The notes under the pieces: generated by a model
Told to the model about the DNA's origin: nothing
Database searches by the model: none
Seen by the model: the letters and a program-made list of their open reading frames with translations, nothing else
Made by a program: the position numbers and the translations under genes
From: Effrenium voratum
Lineage: Eukaryota; Sar; Dinophyceae; Suessiales; Symbiodiniaceae
Length of the DNA: 64,000 nt
Reading direction: 5' to 3'
Assembly (NCBI GenBank): GCA_963377175.1
Contig: CAUJNA010003002.1
Span: 442,001-506,000, forward strand
Part shown: piece after piece, positions 11,336 through 21,351 of the stretch
Position numbering within the stretch: the stretch's first letter is position 1
How the letters are laid out: every line of letters starts with the position of its first letter

Positions 11336-11440
11336 ACGAAATCCATTTCGCACCACGAACTGAAACCATGGATGGTTTGTTGGTATTTACAGGAGAATCA
11401 TCATTCTAGGGTTTCTTGGTTGGTGCAGGATTTCGTCCAT
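11336..11440. mobile_element. MITE family A, copy A3 (right end truncated)
   Basis: Left CTGTGGATGGACGAAATCC, interior TTGGTATTTACAGGAGAATC, right GCAGGATTTCGTCCAT, then the match stops short of CCACAG. Confidence 0.8.
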
Positions 11441-11817
11441 TAGGTCCCTAAGAGTATATACACCATGCCGTTCTACAGTTTAACGTGGGGTTCCAGCAGA
11501 TCTGCGATTTGTAGAGGAACAAGAACTGGTTGATTTGGGAAAATGCGCGCGGCCTCTACCTAGTTGCCCAGTTCATCTTGTTTTGGGAAGGGTTCCGATT
11601 CCTCTAAACTCAACCAACCAAAAAGGAGTAGGTGGTTCTACTTACCCGGTCGTTTTAGTGGTTTATTTCGTAAGGCCTGGGATAAAGCTTTGTGACTTTT
11701 ATAACCATCTTTCCCGCGCTTGTCCGGGGGCCCCCAAAGTGGGCACGCAATATTCGCCCCCAACAGGCCCCGATTGAGAACATTGGGGTGCTTTTAGTGG
11801 GGTTCCCTTGACGACCA

Positions 11818-11950
11818 TACGGTGGATGGTTGCGATCTCCGCTTCTCGCACCACGAAATGACACCATGGGGCGCCATGTTTGGTTTTTTATGGGAGAACC
11901 ACCATTCCAGAGTTTCCCAGGTGGTGCGTTGCATGGACTTCGTCCATCGG
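11818..11950. mobile_element. MITE family A, copy A4
   Basis: The ends are CGGTGGATGGTTGCG and GGACTTCGTCCATCGG, with TA on both outer sides. The first and last TIR bases have changed together (CGG/CCG), keeping the pairing. Confidence 0.75.
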
Positions 11951-11960
11951 TAGGGTCAAT

Positions 11961-12093
11961 TCTAGGGCTACCTTTCCCATTCTTTCCAGGGATCCGAATC
12001 TTTCTAGAACACCTGAAGACTCCCAATGAAAACGGATCCGATTTTTTGAAAAGAACGATGGTTCAAAAGAATGGTTGGAATCAAGCCCTAGAA
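11961..12093. mobile_element. MITE family F, copy F1
   Basis: The left arm TCTAGGGCTACCTTTCCCAT, with TTCTTTCCAGGGATCC after it, pairs with the right arm GAATGGTTGGAATCAAGCCCTAGA. Family F keeps a GGATCC in both halves. Confidence 0.8.
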
Positions 12094-12743
12094 AGCAAAC
12101 ATCTTCCTTTGATGTCCCTAGAATCAAAGAGTGTCAGAATAGCATCTTGCGCATGCCATGGAATTGTCAGGTTCTTGGAAACACGCGATACACGCGACGA
12201 TGGTTGAAAAGAATGGAAAAGGAACCAACCCCTGGCTCAACGGGTGGACTCCCCTCTCTCTCGCGTCAGGTCGCCGCCAGTACAGGCCTGGCCTTTGGCA
12301 AGCGGCAGATCCGGGCGGCGAGGCCGGTCGCCGGCCTCGAAGTCTTTGATTGGGCGGGAACAAACCAGCCATCCGCTTCAACTTCGCCTTGTTACAGTGG
12401 TTGGGTTTGTGAATGTACCCCACTAAAAGTGTTCAACTTAGCCTTGTTACAGTGGTTGGGTTTCCGAATGGAACCCACTAAAAGTGTTCAACTTAGTTTG
12501 TTGGATGGTTTTGGCTGGTTGAGTGGTTGGGTTTCCGAATTGAAGGCACTAAGAGTTGCTCACTGTTAGCAGGGGGATCTGAGGATTTCTCAGAAATCAA
12601 ACACTGGGACATGTTGATGTCCAATATGTTATTTGTTTGTTGTTGGTTTGTTTTCACTTCTCTGCGTTGTAATTCGTTCTGAGGGCTGCCCCACGCATGT
12701 TCTTTTGTCTTTTCCCTTGTTTGGGGACGACTTTGTATTGGTA

Positions 12744-12865
12744 TTGTGGATGGGCGAAATCCGCTTGACACCACTTTGAAACCATGGACAGCCAATGGTG
12801 TTTGGTATTTACTGGGGAATCATGCAAGGGTTTCTTAGGTGTTGCAGGATTTCGTCCATCCGCAG
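12744..12865. mobile_element. MITE family A, copy A5
   Basis: Left TTGTGGATGGGCGAAATCCG, right GCAGGATTTCGTCCATCCG. The interior has GAAACCATGG and TTGGTATTTACTGGGGAATC. Confidence 0.85.
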
Positions 12866-13072
12866 TGTCACTCCCACAAAATGTTAAGCTGCACTCTCAT
12901 TTTAGGGCCACACCCTATTTATCATTTTGGGCAACACTCCAACCGCTAAAGACGCAAGCTGGAGCGACTTCATACTTAGAGCTAGACTCGATATGGCGCG
13001 GGCTCTTGTTCGACTCGCAGCTGGACAGCTCGCTCCCATTGTCAGCATCAATGCAGCCCATCTAATGTACTC

Positions 13073-13219
13073 GACCTATCCAATCTATCCAATCCATCTA
13101 GTCTATCACATCTAACCTATCTTCTCGCTGTACTCTATCTGCTCTTTCTAATCTATCTAGTCTATCTAATCTATCTATCTCTCTATATGAGTGAGTGTGT
13201 GTGTGTGCGTGTGCGTGTC
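13073..13219. repeat. CTATC-type imperfect microsatellite followed by (GT)n
   Basis: Repeated TCTATC/CAATCTATC words decay into (GT)n and GCGTGT. Confidence 0.85.
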
Positions 13220-13364
13220 CTTTTCTCGGAGTACCCTTTCACCCTTTCTTTTTTGGGAGACCAAAGGACACCATGATTTTGAGGTCCCCCTAGTTTGACA
13301 CAGACGTGATCGTTCTTCCTGAACTCCCCCTGAGTTCCTTAAACTTTTGGGAAGACCATTTTAG

Positions 13365-13440
13365 CAGACAAGCAGATCGGTTACTTTTCCCGGCCAATCC
13401 ACTCGATCGGAAGTGAGGTAATTCTCCCGAAAGCCATACT
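13365..13440 (+). CDS. Candidate exon upstream of intron-like element A6
   Basis: Starts after ccattttag and ends CCATACT directly before the GT of element A6. It reads DKQIGYFSRPIHSIGSEVIL then PKAI. The split codon CT|C joins in frame to the exon at 13570 once A6 is removed. Caution: similar DNA occurs at 20690-20800 and 21655-21740, so part of this exon lies in a dispersed repeat. Confidence 0.4.
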
Positions 13441-13569
13441 GTGGATGGACGAATTCCATTTCGCACCACTTAAGAAACCCTGGAATACTGATTCCTCTTT
13501 AAATACCAACACAAGCTATGGTTTCATGGTTTCCAAGTGGTGCGAGATGGATTTTGTCCATCCACTCAG
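13441..13569 (+). mobile_element. MITE family A, copy A6, acting as a whole intron
   Basis: A family A hairpin occupying exactly GT to AG: CATACT|GTGGATGGACG at the left and GTCCATCCACTCAG| at the right. The usual CCACAG end is changed to CCACTCAG, and the base after it starts a GC-rich exon. Removing the 129 bp joins two open frames in phase. Confidence 0.6.
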
Positions 13570-13669
13570 CTCGGTGCTCGCGAACGGCGCCTGGTCGGCG
13601 CCGTTCAGGGCTTTGCACGCCTTCTTCCCGCTGCGGAGCCAGCTGAGCTTCATGATCGCGCCCATGAAG
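13570..13669 (+). CDS. Candidate exon downstream of intron-like element A6
   Basis: A 100-nt exon, GC donor ATGAAG|gcggat. It reads SVLANGAWSAPFRALHAFFP then LRSQLSFMIAPMK, with almost only C/G third positions. The first codon is shared with the exon at 13365. Hydrophobic and aromatic; family not recognised. Confidence 0.6.
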
Positions 13670-13708
13670 GCGGATCAAGCTGAGATTTTTTGGCCGGTCG
13701 GCAAGTTA

Positions 13709-13837
13709 CTTCAAGGGGCAGGACACTTCCATGGTTAGTAACCATGGCTACAATCCACAAAGGCCATGGAGCTAGAAGTCTTTCAAGTGGGTTGGAACCA
13801 TGGTTGCTAACCACCTTTTAGGTACCCTGCCCCTGAA
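13709..13837. mobile_element. MITE family I, copy I3
   Basis: Left TTCAAGGGGCAGGAC, right GTACCCTGCCCCTGAA, inner CCATGGTTAG/CTAACCA stem; shorter than I1 and I2. Confidence 0.75.
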
Positions 13838-14185
13838 ACTGGGGGCTGAAGGGAATATTGTTGACCCCATACGAATTTCAAGCAACCAGCTTATTAATAG
13901 GTGTTCGATTATTTGGGTGACATGTGGTTGGAATCAGACCACTTTTGGAGTGGTGTCCCCCCTATTACACCGGGGTTGATTAACATGGGATCAAAATCAT
14001 ATGGGTGTATCTCAAAAAGTAAAAAGAGGGTACCTCCACCATGCGTCGTGTTCCCTTGATTTTCCTTGAAATCAAACCCAAAGAGGGGACCGAGCCTCAA
14101 GCAAAGACGAGCCACCAAAAAAACTGGGACCATTCTCACATTTGAAAGGGTACCCACTTTCAGGGCGCCGATGCCCCAAACTCCC

Positions 14186-14251
14186 GAAATCCATTTCGCA
14201 GCACCTAAGAATGCAAAGTGGGTGCGAACGGATTTCGCAACCATCCACAGA
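14186..14251. mobile_element. Short family A-related hairpin
   Basis: GAAATCCATTTCGCAGCACC pairs with GGTGCGAACGGATTTCGCAA and is followed by CCATCCACAG; the middle of the element is missing. Confidence 0.55.
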
Positions 14252-15446
14252 AGTCTGTTCCAGATCTCGACCCAATTTGTGTGCGTGTTTTTTTTTAAGA
14301 CAGAACCCCCCCCAAAACAGGCCCAGTTATATACCCTCCCAACGTGGAAGTGCATATGTTTTTCAACGAGCGGACTCTGCCGAACGGCGCGGTCCATCCA
14401 CAGTAGGGGTTGTTTGCAACCGTTCTATTCAATCATCGTCCTTTTCAAAACCCGGATCGGTTTTCTATAGGTGTATGGTGGAAGAAGGAGCCCTGCAAAG
14501 AACGTGGAAGTTATGCCTGGAAGAATCACAACATATCACTTTTGCAGTGTACCCTTTTTTGGGACAAGGTCTCCAGCGGGTCAGAAGTGAGACTCACAGG
14601 TGAGTTGGAGAAAAGCTCAAAGCAAGGCTGATTATCTACCACGGCATACCCTCCCTGCCACTATATGGGTATGGGTCAAAATTGTACCACCAGGGACCGC
14701 AGGCTGTAGTCCTTGTTTCCTTTTCCAGGGTTCCGTTTTGAGCTAACTATTTTTGACCCACACCCATAATTATAACAGAAGGCACCTGTGGGAGGATGCC
14801 CGGAAGATGAGTTTCCTCTCAAAGCTACCGTGGCAACTCGAGAAGGTAGCGCTTGCTCATTTTTCCCGGTCGCCCTTTTCATAGGTGGCATACCATCAGA
14901 CAGCGGGTTGTCTAGTTTTCCCCGGTAAGTCCAATGCTTTGGTTACCATCCTGGGGCCGTCTTGTTTTGTGGGTCCCTTTTTGGTGTTGATTAAAAGGGA
15001 AGCTAAAGGAAGACCCAACGTGTTTGGTGGTTCCCTAAAGAAAGACACACCCCGTAAGTGGCGAGGCACCAGTCCGGCTACCTTTGTTTTACAAAGACGG
15101 CGTGGACGAAGCCTGACATGCGCGACATTTTCCGGCCTCAACTTGGGGCAAGCGCGACATGTTCTGTTCACAAGGGTGTCACTTGCGCTTCCGTCTTTAA
15201 GTGATGGACGGCAATGTCAATGAACCTGATTGGCCAGGGTGTTCCTTGAAAAAAACTGTCCTCCCAAAATGGGTGTGTTTTGTTCAAAGGGAACCCTTTT
15301 GGGAGTGGGTTTTACGTGTCACCGGAAACCAACTGAACCACCGAAGCCATTTTGGGGTCTGGTTCCTAAAACACGACACACGCACATTGGTGGTTTTCCC
15401 TTTAGTTTCAGGGCACCCCGAAACGGGTACTAGTACCAACTCCAAG

Positions 15447-15487
15447 GCGTTTTCGAGTCGCTTGAAGCGAAGCAGCTGGACAAGTAG
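15447..15487 (+). CDS. Candidate small terminal exon
   Basis: After acceptor tccaag|GC the frame reads VFESLEAKQLDK and TAG. Short but with a typical helical pattern and an AG|G border. It could also be chance; the minus strand is open here too. Confidence 0.35.
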
Positions 15488-16215
15488 GCCGACCACGAGC
15501 GGTTCATGTCAATCGTACTGTGCGCGGATGAAACAACAGTTGTTCTGGGTTTGTTAAAACAGTAAACCACTCATACCGCGGGCTTAACACCTGGTAGATA
15601 AAGTCACAGGTGTACCACCCAGTCAAGCCAGTTGGTGGTGTCTATCAACCAGTTTTTCCATCCCCAGTCTTTTTATCCCAACTGGCAAGCAGGATAGCAT
15701 AGCCATAGGGTTTGCTTTTTCCCCTTGTGCTGCATTGCTTTATATTTGGGCATCAACCGTTTCTCGAACGGGCCCGTCGCCCGCGAGTGGAACGGGAACC
15801 ATCGGATCTTGTTCGAACCATGAGAAAAGGTGAAATGGGTTTGTCTCAAAATAGGGGTACCCCTAAAATGGCTCGTTTTCCCCCAGTTTTCCCCTTACAC
15901 CAACCCCCAAAAAAGGGTATCGCCAACAAAGGACACCCCCAAGCGAAATAGATTCCCCGAGTACTTCAGACTTGTTGGGTCTGGACCGTGGTAAACAAAC
16001 AGTTGGGACCTCCAATCCACTCACCCGAGCGAGTTGATGCATGGTTGAGTTGTTTGACTTGGAGTCCCAGCCATCCGGTTCGATGGGTCTTACATTTAAT
16101 TTCCATGAACTTTAGAAGGGCCACAAGTTAAACTGTTTGGCAGATCTGGGAGCCCAGTCAAGATGGTTACATTTGGGCAGTAGATGGAAGATTCCTCCCG
16201 ATGTTGGTTTAATGT
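15488..16215. other. Spacer, no gene seen
   Basis: No repeats above the general background and no open frame with codon bias were noticed. Confidence 0.4.
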
Positions 16216-16550
16216 TGGCTCCATATGAATCAACCCGAGTTTATTAGTAGAGTGTGTGTGTGTGTGTGTGTGTTATGAATCAACCCCATGTTTTTAATAG
16301 GGGGGGTGTTCCCTTCCAAAAGTGATGAGTCTCCACTAAATCCAGGGACACCCCCAGAATAATGATTCGCAGAGTTCATTAATATGGCTGTGGGTCAAAC
16401 ATAGGTACCCAAAATGGAACCCTGGTAAGAGGAAACATGGACAAACATCTCCGGTCCATATCCCATATGGGGGTGTTCCCTTCCAAAAGTGATGATTCCC
16501 CAGTAAATCCAGGGACACCCCCATACTAAGAATAAGCCGAGTTCATTGAT
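16216..16550. mobile_element. Family M-like hairpin region with internal duplication
   Basis: Two tandem segments share GGGGGTGTTCCCTTCCAAAAGT and CCAGGGACACCCCCA (near 16305-16355 and 16468-16525), flanked by TGAATCAACCC and GTTCATT words typical of family M. A (GT)n tract sits at 16250-16273. It looks like one M element nested in or duplicated beside another. Confidence 0.55.
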
Positions 16551-16551
16551 G

Positions 16552-16678
16552 CTGTGAATGGACAAAATCCTGCACCACCTAAGAAACCCTGGAATGATGA
16601 TTCCCCGGTAAATACCAACAGACAATGGTTTCCCATGGTTTCAAAGTGGTGCGAGAAGCGGATTTCGTCCATCCACAG
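16552..16678. mobile_element. MITE family A, copy A7
   Basis: Left CTGTGAATGGACAAAATCC, right GATTTCGTCCATCCACAG with TA after it. The interior is the CCCGGTAAATACCAACAGAC version, the reverse orientation of A3, A12 and A13. Confidence 0.85.
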
Positions 16679-17146
16679 TATGGGGTCAACATGAGTCTTC
16701 TGCTTTCACCCTAAGTCAGCCTGCAGGTGTACCCTGCAGCCCAGCGCGATCCATCCTTCCCCAGAGCCCTGGCATCTTCAGCAAGATGGCTTCCAACACC
16801 TCCAACCACACCGTAGGGGGGAAACGGGGAACACAAACGGGTGGTTTTCAACATCACCTCTTTGGCTGTTTTCAAGCAGAGAGTTTCGTTTTGGCTGGGT
16901 GATGATCAAAGAACACAATGCCCCTGCCATTTCGCAAGTGAGCCAACAACACGCTACATAGCATGGATGTGGGATCAACGGGTTTATCCACACTTCTGTG
17001 ATACAAGGGAATTTCCCCCCTTTATATGGGGGGTTATGTATCACAGAAGCGCTCATTTCCCACAGCCCTTCCACATAGTGTTGCGTATCTTCACTTCAGT
17101 TTACGTCCTGGAAATTCATCTTAGATGTGCCGTGCTCCTGGCTCAT

Positions 17147-17255
17147 AGGTGTCCCTTTTAGCTGTTTTGGTAGAAAAATAGATGGCGATTCCTGGTTTAT
17201 CTGGTGGTTTAATCCTCCACCAGGGAAATCCATCTATTTCGCCTAACAGGACACC
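17147..17255. mobile_element. MITE family B, copy B1
   Basis: The terminal repeat TAGGTGTCCCTTTTAG pairs with CGCCTAACAGGACACC, and the inner stem is ATAGATGGCGATTCCTGG with CCAGGGAAATCCATCTAT. The left end holds AG|GT and the right end AG|GAC. The right acceptor opens a 68-codon frame. Confidence 0.85.
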
Positions 17256-17456
17256 ATCGTTGAGAGTCTATTTGAGCAGCGCCGGAAATCCCTGTTGGCC
17301 ATAGGCGGTTGCGGTTGCGAGTCGCCCCACCGACAAGTTTGTAGAACCAATTTTACCCTGGTCGCCCTAAAGGGACACCCGAGGGAGTGGGCTGAGCATG
17401 TGAAAAGCAAGGGGGCTGGAGAACTGCGCCTGGTGTGCGAGATCCAAAAGAGATGA
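17250..17456 (+). CDS. Candidate terminal exon starting in the arm of element B1
   Basis: From CTAACAG|GAC inside the right repeat of B1 a phase-0 frame runs 68 codons to TGA. It begins DTIVESLFEQRRKSLL and later has GHPREWAEHVKSK. Mixed charged and hydrophobic residues look protein-like. The minus strand is also open, but lacks splice context. No family was recognised. Confidence 0.5.
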   Translation, partial: DTIVESLFEQRRKSLLAIGGCGCESPHRQVCRTNFTLVALKGHPREWAEHVKSKGAGELRLVCEIQKR

Positions 17457-18242
17457 AGAGGGATAAGGTCAACACACACCCAGGACTTTAAACAGATGGG
17501 TCATAATTTTGACCCAGCCGGGCGCTCTCAAAGATGATTCTAGTGGTCTGAGCTTTTATGCGTGGTGGTTCCCAGCCTGTTTTTGTTTTTCTGTTTTTTT
17601 CCCATTTTTTTCCTTTTTTCTCCCCCCTTTTTTTTCTCCGGCTTTTATCAATTTAACTCACTGAAAGTTAGGTTGTTAGCAGGGGGTCTGAGGACAGTCC
17701 ATTGGATGCCCCAACACAATAACAAGACTTGGATTAGGTTTGCATTTTGAGCTTCCTGTTGAGTCTTTTCCCTTGTGGAGATGCTTCGTATGGAGGTCGC
17801 TCGTATTTCCTCAAATGGGTTTGTTTTGATTAGGACCCCCAAAATGAGTGGTTCCCTCTGATTTTCCCTTGTCTCTTGCAAGCTCCGTAAAAGTGTTTCC
17901 TCACCAACGACGCGTCAAACTGTCGAAAGGTGCTTGGTGCTTGAGACATCCAAGGCGATGCACCTATGTGCTGCCCAGTGGACGCTTGGCTGATCTTTTT
18001 TGCTGATGTTTCGCTGACTTTTTGTTGATTGTTGCTCATGTTTGCTGATATGTTTTTGCATTTGTTTGCCAGCTTTTGCTGATTTTGGTCTGATTCGCAT
18101 GCCCGTGGCAACTGGTCAAAGCTGGAGGGCTCCTAAGGGAGCCACGACCATGACCAAAAGGACTCTGATTCTGGCACATAGAATCCGGGCCCAACAAATG
18201 GTGGTGTTTCTTTTGGTTTCCTTGTAAAACCAGCAAAGAATC

Positions 18243-18373
18243 TACGGGTACCTTCCATTTCCATTCTTGCCAGGGATCCTTCTTTCTAGAAAACCTCCGG
18301 AATCCGAGGAAAAACGGATCCGAATTTTGAAAAGAACGATGGTTGAACCGAATGGGGAATCAACCCCTAGAAA
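18243..18373. mobile_element. MITE family F, copy F2
   Basis: Left CTACGGGTACCTTCC then CATTCTTGCCAGGGATCC; right GAATGGGGAATCAACCCCTAG. Two GGATCC sites lie in the two halves. Confidence 0.85.
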
Positions 18374-18881
18374 GAAGAGGTGTCTCTTAAAACCAACCCA
18401 AAAAACGGGGTTTCCTCAAGAGACTTCCAACTCATGTTGTTAAAGCCGTTCCTTGCAACGGTCGCCACGTCGTGCCCGAAGAAGTCAACCCCTGCACTCT
18501 GGTTGCAGTTCCAGCCACCCAAGCCTCCTAACTCCCGACAGATCCCCACCTGGATGTGCGTGGCAGTCTCCAGTGTTTTTGGCGTCTCCTTTATAGTAGC
18601 GCCTGTATACCCATTTTAGTGGAACCCAAAGTCAATGGGTGAACGGGCGCTCACGTCCAACTTCTGAACTTTATTTGCAGGATAAATGAGCTTACGCCTT
18701 TGACAGTTGGTGGATTGTGTGTGTGTTTTGGGATTATCTTCCAAAAGGGTAGCCCTTTTGGGTTGGTTTAAAAGGACATCAAAAGGAATACCGCCATTTG
18801 TTGGGGACCCCTAAAAAAAACACCCTTTTTCACTTGGTCGGCCTTGATGTTTCTTGCATTGAGAGTTCTCACGGGTTACAG

Positions 18882-18962
18882 GAAATCTATCACGAGAAGC
18901 AGATTGAGTTCGTCTTCGCGCTGGAGAATCCTGAGGACTATAAGCATCCCAAGGATTTGTAA
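18882..18962 (+). CDS. Candidate exon ending at a stop or a GT donor
   Basis: Acceptor cgggttacag|GAA, phase 0. It reads EIYHEKQIEFVFALENPEDY then KHPKDL and TAA. The stop overlaps a perfect donor (TTT|gtaagg), and a GA donor exists at CCCAAG|gattt, so this may be internal. Codon bias is good. Family not recognised. Confidence 0.55.
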   Translation, partial: EIYHEKQIEFVFALENPEDYKHPKDL

Positions 18963-19228
18963 GGCCAATCAACCGCCTTAACGCTCGCATTTGTGCAGGG
19001 CTCCTTAAAAGATACATGTTGCCCATTTGAAACACGGCTTTTTCCAGCAAAATAGAGGGACACCACCATTTACAAGGCAATGTTCAGGTGTATAATGTAA
19101 GGATCCCTGTTGTGCGAGAATTGTTTGCTTAGCTGCGCAACAGATTCCCATGGCGGAACGCCGTGTACTCAGGTGCAGAAGTGCGAGAGTTTCCCGGAGC
19201 TTGGGGACCTTGAGTGGTTGTTCCCCGC

Positions 19229-19340
19229 AGTTGGTGGTTTGGGGATTTGAAGCCCTGGTTCTTGTAGAGGGCAACTGGGGAAAACCACACCCAAACTGCC
19301 AAAACACCAATCCAAACCACCAACTAGGGACGCTGAGTTG
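19229..19340. mobile_element. MITE family C, copy C1
   Basis: The left half has TTGGTGGTTTGGGGATTTGAA and GCCCTGGTTCTTGTAGAGGG; the right half has CCAATCCAAACCACCAACTAG. Copies recur near 35066, 43578, 46503 and 53182. Confidence 0.7.
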
Positions 19341-19549
19341 TTGTACCTGTTTGTTTGAATTTCCTTGAATAAAAGTGTGTTTCCTAAAGAAAGAAAAACA
19401 TCTTGACACAAGTGTGTCTTACCATTGACCAGGGAGTCCTCACCTTTGGCTGTGCTAGCTGCGCAAAAAGAAAAAAGGAGAAGCGCATGTCGCGTGGCGC
19501 GGTACTTAAAATAACACACCCACATCTTCCACTTGCTTCAGTTTTTTTT

Positions 19550-19604
19550 TTCTCTTAGTTTTAAAGGGAACTATCACTACTGGACATATTTATATTTCTT
19601 CCAG
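19550..19604 (+). mobile_element. MITE family E, copy E1 (left part diverged)
   Basis: Has the family core TTTTAAAGGGAACTATCACT and a pyrimidine tract ending TTTCTTCCAG. The usual left arm is not clear. Family E arms read GGGGCTTAAGCAAATGGAAG at the right; here that segment is translated (next entry). Confidence 0.55.
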
Positions 19605-19662
19605 GGGGCTGAAGCAAATGGCAGACATGCTTTCTGTTTTGGGTAGACAGAATTTCTTGCTG
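19605..19662 (+). CDS. Coiled-coil exon 1 of 3, between elements E1 and L1
   Basis: After TTCTTCCAG| the frame reads GLKQMADMLSVLGRQNFLL and stops at TTGCTG|gtgctc, the left end of element L1. The first residues (GLKQM) come from the arm of E1. The next two exons continue in frame when L1 and H1 are removed. Confidence 0.55.
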
Positions 19663-19769
19663 GTGCTCAGTAAGGATGAGGGAATGAAGCTGGGGATTCC
19701 CTTAAAGGAAACCGTGACGGATGGTTTCTAGGGGTCCTTCCATTTCTCATTCCCTGCCTATCGCACCAG
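19663..19769 (+). mobile_element. MITE family L, copy L1, acting as an intron
   Basis: The arms TTGCTGGTGC and GCACCAGCAA contain the donor (CTG|GTGC) and the acceptor (CACCAG|C). The 107 bp between them, with the family interior GAGGGAATGA and TTCCCTTAAAGGAAACC, would be spliced out exactly. Confidence 0.6.
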
Positions 19770-19813
19770 CAAGATCTGGAACAGCGTCGGAACATGTTCT
19801 CAGTCGTTCAGTG
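19770..19813 (+). CDS. Coiled-coil exon 2 of 3, between elements L1 and H1
   Basis: Reads QDLEQRRNMFSVVQ plus two bases (TG) of a split codon. It joins in phase to 19662 and, through TG|G, to 19901. Heptad spacing of L, F and V continues across the joins. Confidence 0.55.
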
Positions 19814-19900
19814 GCACCAGCTTTTTCCCCCTTTTTTTGGTGGCTTTTTCCCACTAAAGATGGTCCAAGCCCCAAAAAGGGTTCCCTTTTTTGTTGCCAG
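19814..19900 (+). mobile_element. MITE family H, copy H1, acting as an intron with a GC donor
   Basis: Family H arms: GTTCAGTGGCACC at the left and GGGTCACTGAACAGCTGAGG at the right. The donor is CAGTG|GCACC and the acceptor TTGCCAG|GGTC; 87 bp. H2 and H3 use the same two sites. Confidence 0.6.
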
Positions 19901-19937
19901 GGTCACTGAACAGCTGAGGTTCCGGAGGGTTTTCTGA
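19901..19937 (+). CDS. Coiled-coil exon 3 of 3, terminal
   Basis: The split codon TG|G gives W, then VTEQLRFRRVF and TGA. Part (VTEQLR) is encoded by the H1 arm. The spliced three-exon product keeps a helical, charged pattern throughout. Confidence 0.5.
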
Positions 19938-20133
19938 GGGCTCCGGGGCTGTTGGAGATACCACCTGGGCCAAAAAGAAATCGGATCAGGCCCGAAGCTA
20001 CGGCTGTTTCCCCCGGGTGTTATTTCATGTGTACCTCAGGTGGGCCAAGAGCAGATCAACTTTTGAGCTGAGCCGTTGGCCCATCACCTGGCAGAGCATC
20101 ATTCTCCGACCCTCCAGAGATACAAACGCACCA

Positions 20134-20206
20134 TGTGTGTGTGTGTATATATATATATAGATGTGCTTATATATATATAGATATATATATATATATATGT
20201 ATACAC
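20134..20206. repeat. TG/TA microsatellite
   Basis: TGTGTGTGTATATATATATA with interruptions. Confidence 0.95.
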
Positions 20207-20332
20207 ATATGTTTTGTTTTTGAGGGTACCCTTTTCAAACCTTGCCTCAGAGGGAAACTAACAAGGGCGCTGCTTGTTGGGTCGTGTGACCTGACCCAGA
20301 TCGCTCGCTGTGTAGCCGTTTGGCGCGCAAAG

Positions 20333-20413
20333 GTCACGGTGGACATTTGGACGACCTCCTCGCGCACCTGCGAGGTGCGGATTTTCTTGTTGGCGAGCCG
20401 GTCGCTTCTGGAG
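20333..20413 (+). CDS. Candidate exon, strand not certain
   Basis: On +, AG|G borders (CGCAAAG|GTC and CTGGAG|gtggtc) enclose 81 nt, phase 0, reading VTVDIWTTSSRTCEVRIFLL then ASRSLLE. The minus strand is equally open with strong C/G third positions (it includes NKKIRTSQVREEVVQMSTV), so either strand could be the coding one. Confidence 0.4.
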
Positions 20414-20429
20414 GTGGTCACCTTCTGGT

Positions 20430-20678
20430 TGAGTGGGTGGTTGGCTTTGGTGGTTGGTTTTGGGTGGTTGGTCGGGTGCTAGGGTCGTTGGCTTGGGTGG
20501 TTGGGCTTGGGTGGTTGGTCGGGTGCTAGGGTGGTTGGCTTGGGTGGTTGGTTTTGGGTGGTTGGTCGGGTGCTTGGTTGGTTGGGTGGTTGGGCGGTGT
20601 GGTTGGGTGGTTGGGTGGTTGGGTGGTTGGGTGGTTGGGTGGTTGGGTTGGTTGGTTGGTGGTTGGGTCGTTGGTCTT
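20430..20678. repeat. GGTTGGGT minisatellite
   Basis: About 250 bp of GGTTGGGTGGTTGG units, with larger repeats (GGTCGGGTGCTAGGGTGGTT) nested inside. Strongly G/T on the + strand. Confidence 0.9.
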
Positions 20679-20843
20679 CCCGAGTCTGTTTCGTACTTTA
20701 GCTACTTTTTGGGGTTTGGACCATTCTAGCGGCGAAAAAAAACAAACAAAAAACATTTTGGAGCCCTTTTTTGGCTAACCAACTCGATCGGGAGTGAGTT
20801 TGCTTGTGAAGGTGCAACATACCCTGTGATTCTCAGACCCCAG

Positions 20844-21022
20844 GCCTTGCCAAAGGCTGCGAAACCACCCTTGCCCAGACCCGCCCAACCGGCAAACGGT
20901 TTCATGTTCGTGTTGTCTTACATGGATTCTGAACACGGGTATGCTGAGCCCGCAAGCGTGAGCTACATGCCCAGATCTCCGAATGGTCCCAGAACAAATC
21001 TGAGCTTTGGGAAAAGCGGCGG
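20844..21022 (+). CDS. Candidate exon ending at element K
   Basis: Acceptor accccag|GCC, phase 0, 59 codons plus two bases. It has a proline/alanine-rich start (ALPKAAKPPLPRPAQPANGF), then FVLSYMDSEHGYAEP, and ends SFGKSG and GG|gtgtgt at the left end of a K element. The exon after it completes the frame with a stop. Confidence 0.5.
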
Positions 21023-21121
21023 GTGTGTTACTTTTTGAGGGGCCTCCTTTTTGTGGTGTTAAAGGCAAACCAAAAGGAGACCCGTCATTTGTTTTGGGTT
21101 CTGCTGTTTGTTGAGACAAAG
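21023..21121 (+). mobile_element. MITE family K copy acting as a 99-bp intron
   Basis: Begins GTGTGTTACTTTTTGAGGGG and ends GTTGAGACAAAG. The interior TTAAAGGCAAACCAAAAGGAG is typical of family K. Confidence 0.55.
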
Positions 21122-21140
21122 CCAGAGTATTTCACCATGA
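21122..21140 (+). CDS. Candidate terminal exon after a K element
   Basis: GG|C plus CAG AGT ATT TCA CCA TGA continues the frame of 20844-21022 as GQSISP and a stop. Very short, so low confidence. Confidence 0.3.
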
Positions 21141-21351
21141 AATGGGCATGCGTTGTAAGTTAGTGACCGTTTGGTGGACATCTAGTTTATGCCTATAATC
21201 CACTTTTGAGGTTCCCTTCACTATCGCCGCAGCATGTTTTTAGCTTTTTTTTGGTTCTGTTTTAACTTTTTAGTAGGGCGTTGCAAAACATACAGTTTTT
21301 GTTGCTACCATACCAAGGGTTTGACAGTTCCCCAACAACATTCATCGCCAG

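Larger units (their letters stand above)
10760..13364. other. 2.6-kb stretch dominated by hairpin elements
   Basis: Holds A3, A4, F1 and A5, a weak second F copy at 12196-12243, a duplicated segment at 12385-12500 (lines sharing CTTGTTACAGTGGTTGGGTTT), and a CTATC-rich tract with (GT)n at 13073-13219. At 12935-13065 two + frames are open (one begins TQAGATSYLELDSIWRGLLF and ends in a stop); this may be an exon but is not called. Confidence 0.4.

Noticed and set aside
14569..14600. Micro-exon VSSGSEVRLT with a perfect GTGAGT donor
   Set aside because: Only 30 nt, and the same AAGTGAGACTC word occurs at 38850 and in dispersed repeats.
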